Shown here one piece after another: positions 27,678 through 36,679 of a stretch of DNA of 64,000 bases (positions are counted from its first letter, which is position 1; each line of letters opens with the position of its first letter). A program made the position numbers and the translations under genes. The notes under the pieces are model-generated. The model searched no databases. It was not told where the DNA came from and was given only the letters and a program-made list of their open reading frames with translations. Source of the stretch: Streptomyces sp. TRM70350 (GTDB lineage Bacteria > Actinomycetota > Actinomycetes > Streptomycetales > Streptomycetaceae); the NCBI RefSeq assembly GCF_019219825.1, contig NZ_JAHUXH010000001.1, positions 620,001-684,000 of the forward strand, in the 5' to 3' direction.

Positions 27678-28027
27678 TGGGTGGAGTGCCTGAGCCGCAT
27701 ACCGGATGGACCTTCCTCACCAACCACGCCCGGGTGCTGGCCGCCATCGCCGATGACCACAACGTCCGCGTACGCGACATCGCGGCGCACTGCCGGCTCA
27801 CCGAGCGAGCCGTGCAGAAGATCATCGTCGATCTGGAGCAGGCCGGTTACCTGTCCCACCGGCGTGAGGGGCGGGGCAACAGGTACCGCATCGAGCCCAC
27901 CAAGGTGCTGCGGCACCCGGCCGAGGCGGGGCTGACCGTGGCGTCGCTGCTCACCCTGCTCGCCCGCGACGAGGCGCACCGCGACCGGGACTCCGCGGAC
28001 AGCGGGGCGTCGGCCCGCGAGAGCTGA
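27677..28027 (+). CDS. winged-helix DNA-binding protein
   Basis: 116 residues. A winged helix spans about 15-75: HARVLAAIADDHNVRVRDIAAHCRLTERAVQKIIVDLEQAGYLSHRREGRGNRYRIEP, with recognition helix and wing evident. The short C-terminal tail is charged. It sits between STAS-ANTAR and ANTAR-phosphatase genes in opposite orientations, which suggests a local signalling role. Target sites are unknown. Confidence 0.85.
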   Translation: MGGVPEPHTGWTFLTNHARVLAAIADDHNVRVRDIAAHCRLTERAVQKIIVDLEQAGYLSHRREGRGNRYRIEPTKVLRHPAEAGLTVASLLTLLARDEAHRDRDSADSGASARES

Positions 28028-28099
28028 GACCCGCGACGCCCGCTTCCTTGCCCGGGACCGCGCACAGCGGCCGTTCCGGCGTGGGATCACACGCGGCGG

Positions 28100-30502
28100 T
28101 CACCCCTGCGCGGGGTTCGTCGGGTCGGCTGGCACGCGGATGTCCACCACGCAGACGTCGTCCCGTCGTTCTTCCTCCAACACGGCCGCCAGCAGCGGGC
28201 CGAGTGATCCGGGCTCGTCGGAGTGATGGGTGACGAGGGCCTGCGCGAGCCGTTCCAGGCCTCGGTCAATGCCCTCCGAACGGCGCTCCACCAGACCGTC
28301 CGTGTACAGCAACAGCCGGTCGCCGGGCTCCAGTCGGCACTCCGCCTCCTCGAAGACCGGCGTGGTGCTCGCCCCGAGCAGCATGCCACCGGGTCGCCCG
28401 AGCCGCCGTACTTCACCGGCGCGCAGCAGCAGCGGCGGGGGATGGCCGGCCTGGGCCCAGACCAGCCGTCGTTCGCCGGGCAGGTAGTGGGCCAGCACCA
28501 TGGTCGCCGTGCCGTGCGGGTCGCGGGAGTGCAGCAGCAGCGTGTTGAGCCGGCTGAGGGCACCGGTGAGTGAGGAGCCCGTGATGACCATGCCCTTGGC
28601 GGTGAACCGGAGTTGGGCCATCGTGGCGACCGCCTCGATGCCGTGACCGGCGACGTCCCCGACCACGAACAGCGCGGTGCCGTCGGGCAGTTCGATGGCG
28701 CTGTACCAGTCGCCGCCGACGTGGATGTCCGACTGCGCGGGCAGATACGCCACCTCCACCCGCAGCCCGGCCAGTCGCAACGGCTTGTCCGGCAGCGGCA
28801 GCAGCGCGTGCTGGAGCCGGGCGGCCAGCGCGCGTTCGGCCTGGAGCACCCCGTGCTGGGTGAGGATCGCCCGTTCGCTCGCCACCAGGGCGAGTTCGGC
28901 GCTGCGCTGTGCCGTGAGGTCCTGGACGAAGCCGTGCACCTCGACGGGCGTGCCGTGCAGGTCGGCCACCGCCTCGGCGACGACCCGCAGATGGCGTACC
29001 CCACGCGCCGTCCGGATCCGGAACGGCACGTCGACCGGACGCCCTTCGTGCACGAGTGCCCCGATGGCGCGGGTCAGGGCCGGCACGTCCTCCGGCACGG
29101 CGAGGCCGGGCAGTTCGAGGAGCCGCACCGGCCCGCGCGCGGGGTCGCGGTCGAGGACGGTGAAGATCTGGGCGGACCAGGTGACTTCGTGGGTGGCCAG
29201 GTTCCAGTTGGCCCAGCCGAGGTTGCCCAGCCGCTGTACGTCCGCCAGCCGCTGCTCCTGCCGGTCCGAAGGATCGTGCCGGATCCAGCTGATGACCAGC
29301 CCGTCGCCCAGCCGCGCCACCCGTACCGAGTACGTGGACAGTTCGGCGACACCGGCCACCACGTCCTGCTGCGCGAACGGCTCGCCCTCGTACGGCATTC
29401 CGGCGCTCAGCACGTCCAGGCACCGCTGCCACAGCGACTCGTCCGCGACCGGCGGCCAGCACTCCAGGATCCGCAGGCCCACCAGCTCACGGCCGCTGCG
29501 CCCGACGACGTCGATCGCCTCCGGGGTGGCCGCGTCGATGCGGTAGTCCTCGATGTCGCCGGAGGGGGCGCGCAGCGGGGTGAGCAGCATCGCCGCGCCG
29601 GGCAGGGTGTCGAACACGGCCTGTACGGCGTCGGCGGGGCCGTTGGCGGCGGGTTCCGGCCGGGCGCCGAAGGCCCGCAGCCGGCCCGCGCACAGCCGGA
29701 CGACCGCCCGCAGATGCTCGCGGGTGCGCGGCGTGAACGGGCCGGGGCGGGTGCGCAGCACGCCGATGGAGATGTCGGCGGTGTCTCCGGTCACCACCGG
29801 CAGCCAGGCACGCGACCGCCAGCGCTCGGGCGGGTCGCCGATGAGCAGGAACCGCTTCCGGTCCTCCTCGAGGTCCTCCAGCCAGCGCGCCTGACGGGTG
29901 CGCAGCGTGTCCAGCGCGGCGATGCCGGTCAGTGGGGGCACCTGACGCCACTGGGCGGCCAGGGTGGCGTCGACGCCCGCGTGCCCGACCAGTTCCAGGC
30001 CGCCGGCGGGGAGCCGGGCGAAGATCATGACCGCGTCGGCGGCGGCGGTTTCCGCGAGATGCTCCAGCAGGCAGCCTGCCAGCTCCTGCGGGGTGCGGAC
30101 GCCGACGAGCGCTCTGCCCAGCCGCCCCAGGGCGGTGGACCCGTCGTCGGACGGCTCGCGGGCGGGAGGGCAGACCGGGACGCCACGGTCGGGCGGCTGC
30201 GTGGCCCGGTCGGGGGCCGGGACGGCCTTGCCGGGGGAGCCGCTGCCGAGCGTGATCCAGCACTCCTCGATCAGCGTGCGGTTCCCGGCGTGTGCGCGCC
30301 TGAGGAGTTCCTTGTGCGCCGCGTCCGGGGAGCACCCGGTGAGCGCCATGACCGCGCCCTTGGCCCGCTCCAGAACAGCCGAGGTCGTCGCCAGGTCCCG
30401 CAGCCGGTCCGGCTCGGCGCGTGGCCCGGTCACGGCTCCGGCCGATGTGACCGTCTCGGACCCGGTGCTGTTCTCCGCCGGGATCGCGGGGTCGCTCGTC
30501 AC
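28100..30502 (-). CDS. ANTAR-GAF-PAS-SpoIIE-type serine phosphatase
   Basis: 800 residues. Domains in order: ANTAR (about 30-90, AVLERAKGAVMALTGCSPDAAHKELLRRA), GAF (about 120-275), two PAS-like regions (about 295-400 and 430-545), and a PP2C/SpoIIE phosphatase domain (about 585-795) with GGDWYSAIELPDGTALFVVGDVAGHGIEA, GHPPPLLL and RDDVCVVDI metal-site motifs. Such proteins dephosphorylate anti-anti-sigma factors (STAS proteins) in response to small-molecule or redox signals; the STAS-ANTAR protein at 26871-27545 is an obvious candidate substrate. ANTAR at the N-terminus is an uncommon fusion. Confidence 0.88.
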   Translation of the reverse strand: MTSDPAIPAENSTGSETVTSAGAVTGPRAEPDRLRDLATTSAVLERAKGAVMALTGCSPDAAHKELLRRAHAGNRTLIEECWITLGSGSPGKAVPAPDRATQPPDRGVPVCPPAREPSDDGSTALGRLGRALVGVRTPQELAGCLLEHLAETAAADAVMIFARLPAGGLELVGHAGVDATLAAQWRQVPPLTGIAALDTLRTRQARWLEDLEEDRKRFLLIGDPPERWRSRAWLPVVTGDTADISIGVLRTRPGPFTPRTREHLRAVVRLCAGRLRAFGARPEPAANGPADAVQAVFDTLPGAAMLLTPLRAPSGDIEDYRIDAATPEAIDVVGRSGRELVGLRILECWPPVADESLWQRCLDVLSAGMPYEGEPFAQQDVVAGVAELSTYSVRVARLGDGLVISWIRHDPSDRQEQRLADVQRLGNLGWANWNLATHEVTWSAQIFTVLDRDPARGPVRLLELPGLAVPEDVPALTRAIGALVHEGRPVDVPFRIRTARGVRHLRVVAEAVADLHGTPVEVHGFVQDLTAQRSAELALVASERAILTQHGVLQAERALAARLQHALLPLPDKPLRLAGLRVEVAYLPAQSDIHVGGDWYSAIELPDGTALFVVGDVAGHGIEAVATMAQLRFTAKGMVITGSSLTGALSRLNTLLLHSRDPHGTATMVLAHYLPGERRLVWAQAGHPPPLLLRAGEVRRLGRPGGMLLGASTTPVFEEAECRLEPGDRLLLYTDGLVERRSEGIDRGLERLAQALVTHHSDEPGSLGPLLAAVLEEERRDDVCVVDIRVPADPTNPAQG

Positions 30503-31044
30503 GCGTCGAGCATCGCACAGAGACCCCCCTCAGAGCGCAAGGTCGTCGGCACGGATCCACTCGAAAGTGCAAGCCGTGGCCATGGCCGGTCATGGCGAGC
30601 GAGGACAGGGACCGCCCGACGCGGGCCGACCCCAAAGCGGCGCAGGCCCGGACCCGGCGCTGCCTCGGACGTGGGCGGACAGCCCGCGGGGCCGCGCTCG
30701 GGCAAGCCCTTGCCGGGATCGCGGTGGCCTTTCGTGTGTGCCGGTCTTGGCCTTCTCGGGTGCAGGGCAGGGCGTGGGGGACCGCCTTGGGTGGGGGTGC
30801 GACGGGGCCGCGCTCGGGTAAGTCCGTGCCGGGATCGCGGTGGCCTTTCGTGTGTGCCGGTCTTGGGCGCGCCCTCGGGCGCACGCTACGGACTGGGGGC
30901 CGCCTCGGGTGGGCGTGCCGTGGTCTGGGGGGCTGCCCAGGGAGGTGCCCACGGGGCCGTCGCTCGGGCAGCGCGCGGCAAGGCCCGTGCGTCGCCGCCC
31001 CCGATCGAGCCCGGCGCGCTGCGAAGGTCGTCTGGGACTGCCCC
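30503..31044. repeat. gene-free gap with a 116-bp tandem direct repeat
   Basis: A segment of about 116 bp occurs twice in tandem (30688-30803 and 30804-30919). The first 63 bases of each differ at only three positions and share the block GGGATCGCGGTGGCC; the flanks, which include C(T/C)GGGTGGG, are more decayed. A third partial copy starts near 30950. The first copy contains the hairpin GGCAAG-CC-CTTGCC. No coding frame is convincing across it. It may be a local duplication or a member of a dispersed family. Confidence 0.75.
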
Positions 31045-31425
31045 TCAGCGCCCCGAGTTGCGCTCCACCAGCGCGTCGGTCACCGCGCGTACGCTGCGCG
31101 CGATGTGCTGCAGTTGCAGCACCTCGGCGGCGTACAGCTTGATCGTGTGCTCGATGACCGACTCCGGCATGCCGAGCCGCGGCAGGTCGGCGCGGGCGGT
31201 CTGCAGGGCGGTGCGGGCGACCCGGATCTCGTGCTGGACCTGGATCTGCGCGTGCCGGGCGAGCAGCACGGGGTGGCGGATCAGCGCGGGATAGCCGGCG
31301 TACCGTGCCGGTACCAGCTCGCGCAGCCACTTGGCCGCCGACCGCTCCCAGTCGTAGCTGCCGGGGGTCTTGACCTGGCACGGCCAGTCCGGGCTGGTGC
31401 GCGGGGACGTCAGGGGCATGATCAT
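31045..31425 (-). CDS. conserved hypothetical helical protein
   Basis: 126 residues, mostly helical: SYDWERSAAKWLRELVPARYAGYPALIRHPVLLARHAQIQVQHEIRVARTALQTARADL, ending with VLQLQHIARSVRAVTDALVERN. It reads as a small cytosolic helical-bundle protein that I cannot assign to a function. ATG 31425 is followed in frame by ATG 31419. An AT-rich promoter-like region with a palindrome lies about 200-260 bases upstream. Confidence 0.7.
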   Translation of the reverse strand: MIMPLTSPRTSPDWPCQVKTPGSYDWERSAAKWLRELVPARYAGYPALIRHPVLLARHAQIQVQHEIRVARTALQTARADLPRLGMPESVIEHTIKLYAAEVLQLQHIARSVRAVTDALVERNSGR

Positions 31426-31466
31426 CGCTTCCGGTGTGCTGCGGTGCGGCGGTGGTCCGCGGTGGT

Positions 31467-31504
31467 GGGGCGGCCCCGGCCTAGGGGATGACCGGGGCCG
31501 CCCC
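31467..31504 (-). terminator. 13-bp-arm GC hairpin in the leader or RpiR 3' region
   Basis: Arms of 13 bases (31467-31479 and 31492-31504, GGGGCGGCCCCGG and its complement) flank a 12-base loop. It lies 230 bases after the RpiR stop and 40 bases before the next start on the minus strand. It could end RpiR transcripts or act as a leader hairpin of the downstream gene. There is no U tract. Confidence 0.45.
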
Positions 31505-31621
31505 GACCGAACACCCAGGGCACCGACGCGGGTAGGGGTCATCGGCTTCGGGTGTTCGTGCGGGCGCCCTGGAAAGCAGGCCAGTGCATGGGCAGATGGT
31601 CGGCTCTCTCGGACGGTGCGG

Positions 31622-31684
31622 ATCCGCGAGCAGTATTTATATATGCCGATCACTTTGCAAGACGTATGAAAACATTCATGCGTG
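31622..31684 (-). promoter_or_regulatory. AT-rich island with promoter-like boxes and a palindrome
   Basis: In an otherwise GC-rich sequence this stretch is strongly AT-rich. On the minus strand it offers CTTGCA and TAAATA boxes about 16 bases apart, and immediately upstream the palindrome ATGAA-AACA-TTCAT. Together they look like a promoter with an operator serving the hypothetical gene at 31045-31425. The nearby RpiR protein is a candidate regulator. Confidence 0.45.
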
Positions 31685-31733
31685 CTTTGAAATGAAAGGT
31701 CCCTTTGTAATGCCGCTCGGGCAAGAGGGGGGC

Positions 31734-32657
31734 TCAGTCGCGCAGGAAGAACTGGTGCTGGTCGGAGACCTGCTCGTACGCCTCCAGCCGGGCCTGGGTG
31801 CGTTCGGGGTCGGCGTCCGTCATGGCCTGGAGCAGCGCGGCCGCCATCACACCGGGCGCGGCGTAGGAGTCGAAGACCAGCCGGGAGCCCGTGCCGGTGG
31901 CGAGGGTGACGTCGGCCTCGTCGGCGACCGGTCCGAGCGCCAGGTCGGTGATCAGGGCGACGCGCAGCCCGGCGCCCCGCGCGAGGCGTACCGCGGCGAG
32001 GGTCTCGTGGGCGTGCCGGGGCATCGAGAACGCCAGCACCCAGGTGCCGCCGGCCTCGCGGGACTGCAGCAGCGCGTCGTAGGCGACGCTGCCGCCCCGC
32101 GTCACCAGCCGTACGTCGGGGTGGATGCGCCGCGCGGCGTACGCGAAGTACTCGGCGAGCGAGGCGGAGATGCGCAGACCCAGGACCGTCAGCGGGGCCG
32201 ACGCCGACAGCTGCCGACCGACATCGATGACCTGGTCGGGGTCGGCGAAGTCGCGGCGCAGGTTCTCCAGGTTCTCGATCTCGGCGTCCACCGCCGCCTG
32301 GAGTTCGTTGCCGCGGTCCTCCTCGGCGGTCGCGTGGCCACCGGCCAGCGCGCCGAGGGCGATGGACTGGAGCTTCTCCCGTAGCGCGGGGTAACCGCTG
32401 AAGCCGACCGCGGCGGCGAAACGCGTCACCGACGGCTGGCTGACCCCGGCCCGGTCGGCCAGCTCGGTGATCGACAGGAACGCCGCCTCGGTGAGGTGCT
32501 CGATCAGGTACTGCGCGATGCGCCGCTGCCCCGGCGACAGTCTGGGCTGGTCGAAAAGCGCCCTGAGCTGGGAAGTAGGGGCGGCCTCCGCCTCCGGTGC
32601 GGTCTTCCCCGAGGTGATCGCGGACGCCTGTGCGCGTGCCTGCTGCGGCGATGGCAC
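31734..32657 (-). CDS. MurR/RpiR family transcriptional regulator
   Basis: 307 residues. An N-terminal RpiR helix-turn-helix (about 35-110: LSPGQRRIAQYLIEHLTEAAFLSITELADRAGVSQPSVTRFAAAVGFSGYPALREKL) is followed by a SIS sugar-phosphate binding domain (about 140-270). GTG 32657 is selected because AAAGGAGG lies 7 bases upstream; a start at 32681 would be without a site. Targets are probably sugar or amino-sugar genes; none is adjacent. Confidence 0.88.
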   Translation of the reverse strand: MPSPQQARAQASAITSGKTAPEAEAAPTSQLRALFDQPRLSPGQRRIAQYLIEHLTEAAFLSITELADRAGVSQPSVTRFAAAVGFSGYPALREKLQSIALGALAGGHATAEEDRGNELQAAVDAEIENLENLRRDFADPDQVIDVGRQLSASAPLTVLGLRISASLAEYFAYAARRIHPDVRLVTRGGSVAYDALLQSREAGGTWVLAFSMPRHAHETLAAVRLARGAGLRVALITDLALGPVADEADVTLATGTGSRLVFDSYAAPGVMAAALLQAMTDADPERTQARLEAYEQVSDQHQFFLRD

Positions 32658-32796
32658 CGGTGCGCCTCCTTTGCTTCCCACGGAGCTTCAACATAGCTCA
32701 CGCACCGTGGCGACCAGGGGCGCACACCGATCACGGGGGCGGCCGGAGCCGGTGCGGGAGCCGGGGCGACACCCCCGCTGCCGCACCGGCCGGGCG

Positions 32797-34731
32797 TCAC
32801 CGCTTCAGCAGCCGCACCGACAGACCGCGCGCGGTGTACACGGGCACGGCCCGCACCGTGTCGGAGTCCAGCTCGACCCGGTCGAACTGGCCGCGCAGCA
32901 CCGGCGCGTCCAGCACGCGGACCGTCCTCCCCGCGGCCGGGGGCTTGTCCGCGTCGAGCCGCAGGGACAGCGTGCTGCCCCGGCCGAGCATCGCCCGCCG
33001 CGTCACCTCCAGCACGGGCTCCTTGCCCGAGCGCAGGGTCACCTCCAGCGTGCCGGACTCCTGGGCGTAGGTGCCGTGCACCTGCACCGACTTGGTGAGC
33101 CTCAGCGTGCCGCCGGTCACCCGCACGTCACCGTGGCCCAGCGCGTGGCCCGAACCGGCCACCAGCACACCGCCCGCGACCTCGGTGCCGCCGGTGTACT
33201 TGTTGTGGCCCGTCAGGGTCAGCGTGCCGGTGCCCCGCTTGGTCAGCCCGCCCCGCCCGTCGATGTCGTTGCGCCAGGCGTCGGCCGCGCCGAAGCCGCC
33301 GGCCGCCGCGTCCAGCGTGACCGTCACGTCGGAGTCGAAGGCGCCGTAACCGTCCGCCGCGGCGAACAGGTTGAGCCGGCCCCACTGCTCGAAGCCGTCC
33401 AGCAGCACGTACCCCGAGGGCAGCGCGGTCGTGCGCAGCACCTCGCGGCGCTGCTCGGCGGTCAGATACGGCAGCCGCGTCTCCAGCAGCACCTCCGCGC
33501 CCTTGGGTACGGTCATCGGCTTGCCGCGGCCGTGCCGGGTCAGGATGTACGTCAACCGGGGCCGCACGGAACGCGCGTTGGCGGTCCGGTCCGCGTACGG
33601 GTCGGAGTCGGTGTCGGCCGAGTGCGCGTAGGCGTACAGGGTGTCGGCCGTGGTGCCGGTCCGCGCCCGGAAGTAGGCGAGGGCCTGGGCGCGCGCCGCG
33701 GCCTTCAGCTCCGCGTTCGCCGGGTCGGCCAGCGCGGCCGCCGCCAGGGCGGTGGACATGACGCGGCCGCCGATGACGTCGACGGGGGAGTGCATACCGG
33801 CCACGATCCGGGTGTGGGCGAGCGCGAAGGCGTGCGTCACCAGCTCCTGGAACCGCTCGGGTATCGCGTAGGCGAACGCCAGGCACGCCAGGTGCAGGGC
33901 GTTGGCGTGACCGCTGGGGAAGCCGCCGTCGTCGGCGGGGCTGGTGCTGCGCTGGCGCAGCAGCTGCGGGGCGACGATCACCTCGGAGTCGTACACCGGG
34001 TAGCCGAGCGCGTCCGTCCGCCCGGTGTCGACGACCTCGCTGTCCTCGTTCAGGCGCCACGGGCGCGGGTACTGGAACGTGGACTTGGCGGGGTTGCTGG
34101 AGGCGAACGGGCCGCGCACCGTGTTGACCAGCTCGGCCACCTTGCCCAGCTCCGAGGTGGTCGAGCCCGCGCCGAGCGCCGATCCGGCGGGCGCGTCGGC
34201 CGGAACCGCGTCGCTGATCTTGGTGGCCGGCGTGCCGTCCGGGGCGCTGGTGATCGAGGTGACCGCCTTGGCGCCCTCCCGGTACAGGTCGGCCAGCGGG
34301 CCGAGACCCGCGATCATCGCGTAGCTCTGGTGCTGCCGGTCGACGATGAACGCCTGCTTGGCCTGCTCCGGTGTGCGCCCGGCCGTGATCCGGGCGCAGT
34401 AGCGCATGTTGGCGCGCAGCACCTCGGGTCGCAGCGGTGTGCCGGTGTTCCAGGCGTCACCGGTCTTCCACACCTCGGCCATCCCGCCGAGGATCCGCAC
34501 CACGGCGTTGGTCTCGGGCGTCCGGTTCGCGGTGACGTTGCTCTTGTAGTCGTCGACGAACGCGGCGAGCGGGGTGGCGGCCTTGGCGTCCGCGGCGGCC
34601 AGCCAGCCGGCGAAGGTCGGGGCGGCGAGCAGCCCCGCGGAGGTGCCCAGCGAGGTCCTGAGGAAACCCCGGCGGTCGAGGGCGAGCTGACCCGCCGACG
34701 CGGTGGACGGGTGTCCGGCTGGTGACGGCAT
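32797..34731 (-). CDS. Tat-exported PAP2-superfamily phosphatase/haloperoxidase-like protein with C-terminal beta-strand repeat
   Basis: 644 residues. A twin-arginine signal (RRGFLRT, about 20-26, then a hydrophobic stretch) precedes a helical PAP2/vanadium haloperoxidase domain with the full signature: Lys216...Arg223-Pro224, PSGH at 272-275 and R308..H314..D318. From about residue 490 the protein changes to beta-rich sequence with GTGTLTLTGHNKYTGGTEVAGG, the autotransporter-associated strand repeat. It would be folded before export and act outside the membrane. Phosphatase is more likely than haloperoxidase, but motifs do not separate the two. Confidence 0.82.
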   Translation of the reverse strand: MPSPAGHPSTASAGQLALDRRGFLRTSLGTSAGLLAAPTFAGWLAAADAKAATPLAAFVDDYKSNVTANRTPETNAVVRILGGMAEVWKTGDAWNTGTPLRPEVLRANMRYCARITAGRTPEQAKQAFIVDRQHQSYAMIAGLGPLADLYREGAKAVTSITSAPDGTPATKISDAVPADAPAGSALGAGSTTSELGKVAELVNTVRGPFASSNPAKSTFQYPRPWRLNEDSEVVDTGRTDALGYPVYDSEVIVAPQLLRQRSTSPADDGGFPSGHANALHLACLAFAYAIPERFQELVTHAFALAHTRIVAGMHSPVDVIGGRVMSTALAAAALADPANAELKAAARAQALAYFRARTGTTADTLYAYAHSADTDSDPYADRTANARSVRPRLTYILTRHGRGKPMTVPKGAEVLLETRLPYLTAEQRREVLRTTALPSGYVLLDGFEQWGRLNLFAAADGYGAFDSDVTVTLDAAAGGFGAADAWRNDIDGRGGLTKRGTGTLTLTGHNKYTGGTEVAGGVLVAGSGHALGHGDVRVTGGTLRLTKSVQVHGTYAQESGTLEVTLRSGKEPVLEVTRRAMLGRGSTLSLRLDADKPPAAGRTVRVLDAPVLRGQFDRVELDSDTVRAVPVYTARGLSVRLLKR

Positions 34732-34998
34732 GAGAGTGCCTCTCTGGAGTTCAGGTGGGTGGGCGCGGTGGCGACGGGGGAGGCCCGTAAGGCGTGCCAG
34801 CGAAGATCTACGGGCGAGTTGTGTCGGCCCGGGGAGGGTCCGGCGACGGCGGCATGTCCTGCGGGTGAACGAGATCTGGTGATCTCTGTGCGGACGCGTT
34901 CGTTCCCCCTGGCGGACGTTGATGTCCGCTGTGCGGATAGGTGCGGTCGTACTCGGTCCCACGTTCGCGGAGGCGGCCGCGCGGAAAAGCTGACCGAC

Positions 34999-36679
34999 GT
35001 GCATCTCCCTTACCAGCGCCGTCCGTTGCACGATCTGCCGGACACCCCCGAGGCCTACGACGCCGTCCTCGCCGCTGTCACCGAGCAGGCCCTCGCGCGC
35101 ATCACGCCCGACGGCAACCTCGAACACCCCGCCGCCGTCCTCGACGTCGGCGACACCTCCCTCGGCGTCACCTCCCTGCTCGCGCTCGCCTGGCAGCTCG
35201 GCCGGGACCCCCGCCTGCCGGAGGCGGTGCACCGCAGCCTCGCCGGTCAACGTGCTGGACGCGGCGGACGGCCTCCTCGACGGCGAACCAGTCCGCGAGC
35301 TGCGGGAGTTGGCCCACGGCTACTGGCACTGGCTGACCGAGGCCACCTTCTTCAACCCGCAGCGGGCCGGTAACCAGGCGATCGCCTGCGTCGTCGGCGG
35401 CCTGATGCTGGCCCGCCACCTCCCGGCCGGAGAGGGCAAGGCGGTCCGGCTCCGCGCCATGCGCCTGTACGACCACGAGATCCGCGCCCGCCGGATCCGC
35501 GACCGGGGCGCCCTGCTGCCCCCCGAGCACGGAGGGGCGTACGACAACAACTACGGCCCGATCTCCCTGTCCTTCCTCGCCCAGGCCCACCGGGTCAGCG
35601 GCGAGGAGGTCTTCGCCGAGGACGGTGACATGCTCGCCCGCTATCTCGACGCCCGCCTGACCAACGGCGGGTTCGACATCGGCGGGCCCCGCTACAGCGA
35701 ACAGCACTGCGGCTTCGAGGCGGTCCTGGGCCTGCGCCACTTCGGCCGCCGCATCGGTGCCGACCTGGGCCGCTACCGGGGCGACACCCGCTGGGCCCGG
35801 CACGCGGCACAGCCCGACGGCGGCCTCGACGGCCACTTCGCCTTCATGCTCGTCTGGCAGATCCAGGACACCCCGGGCTGGCACCGCACGCCCTCGACGA
35901 CCCCGGCCCGCCACCAACTGCGCGCGGGCGGCGTCTCGGTGGCGTTCGACGACCGGATGACCCCGTCACTGATCGAGGCGGCGGGCACCTACTACCTCCC
36001 CGCCGCCGTCCACCGCCGGCACGGCTTCGGCCCGGTGACGGACGGTTTCCTGCTGTGCCGCCCCTTCGGCGAGGTCCGCGTCCGCGACCTCCGCACCGGC
36101 GGCCTCACCGGCAAGCTGGTCACCCAGCCGGTCGTGGACCGCGCGCACGTCCTGCGCCATGTGCGGTCCCTGTACGTCACCGACGGCACGCGTCTGTGGG
36201 TGACGGTCGCCGTGCAGCGGCTGGCCGGGACGCCGTATCTGCTGGCCGGAATGCCGTACGCGGCGGACGACGGCGACCGGGTGCGCAGGACCGCACAAGC
36301 GGCCCACGTGTCCTGCGCCGGTGCGCTGCGGCTGACTCATCCGCCGCTGCCGGGCACCGACCACTTCGACGCCCGCGCCGAGACCACCCAGGAGCAGGCG
36401 GCGTTCGCGCTCGCCGCCGACCCGCGTGTCTTCGGCAACCCGGACGAGAGCTGGCGGCACCTGGTCTCCTCCACCGCCCTGGAGGCGGACCCGGCCCCAG
36501 GGGCACCGGCGGACCTGCATGTCTTCGCCGTGCGCTTTGGCGACGCGACCCCGTTCGCTCCGGCCTTCGAGCCCTGCCCGCGCGGTCTGACGGCGTGCAC
36601 CGAGGCCTTCACGGCCCTGATCGGCGACGCGGCGGGCGACGCCCACGGCGAACCGGAGCTGACGCTGGAGCCGTCCTAG
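34999..36679 (+). pseudogene. frameshifted hypothetical protein, possibly an alpha/alpha-toroid enzyme
   Basis: The first frame (from GTG 34999) encodes HLPYQRRPLHDLPDTPEAYDAVLAAVTEQ to HRSLA; the second, from about 35245, continues VNVLDAADGLLDGEPVRELRELAHGYWHWL to a stop at 36679. One extra G in GCCGGTCAAC (near 35243) accounts for the break; without it the protein is about 560 residues. Repeated helical segments (TFFNPQRAGNQAIACVVGGL, NGGFDIGGPRYSEQHCGFEAVLGLRHF) followed by beta-rich sequence recall polysaccharide lyases or toroid hydrolases, but I recognise no catalytic motif. Pseudogene or sequencing error. Confidence 0.65.

Noticed and set aside
30688..30919. CRISPR array
   Set aside because: Only two long adjacent copies without spacers and no cas genes in the window.
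28613..31294. 893-codon plus-strand frame over the phosphatase gene and repeat gap
   Set aside because: Antisense to a well-defined multidomain protein and continues through the non-coding repeat region, so it is a composition artefact.
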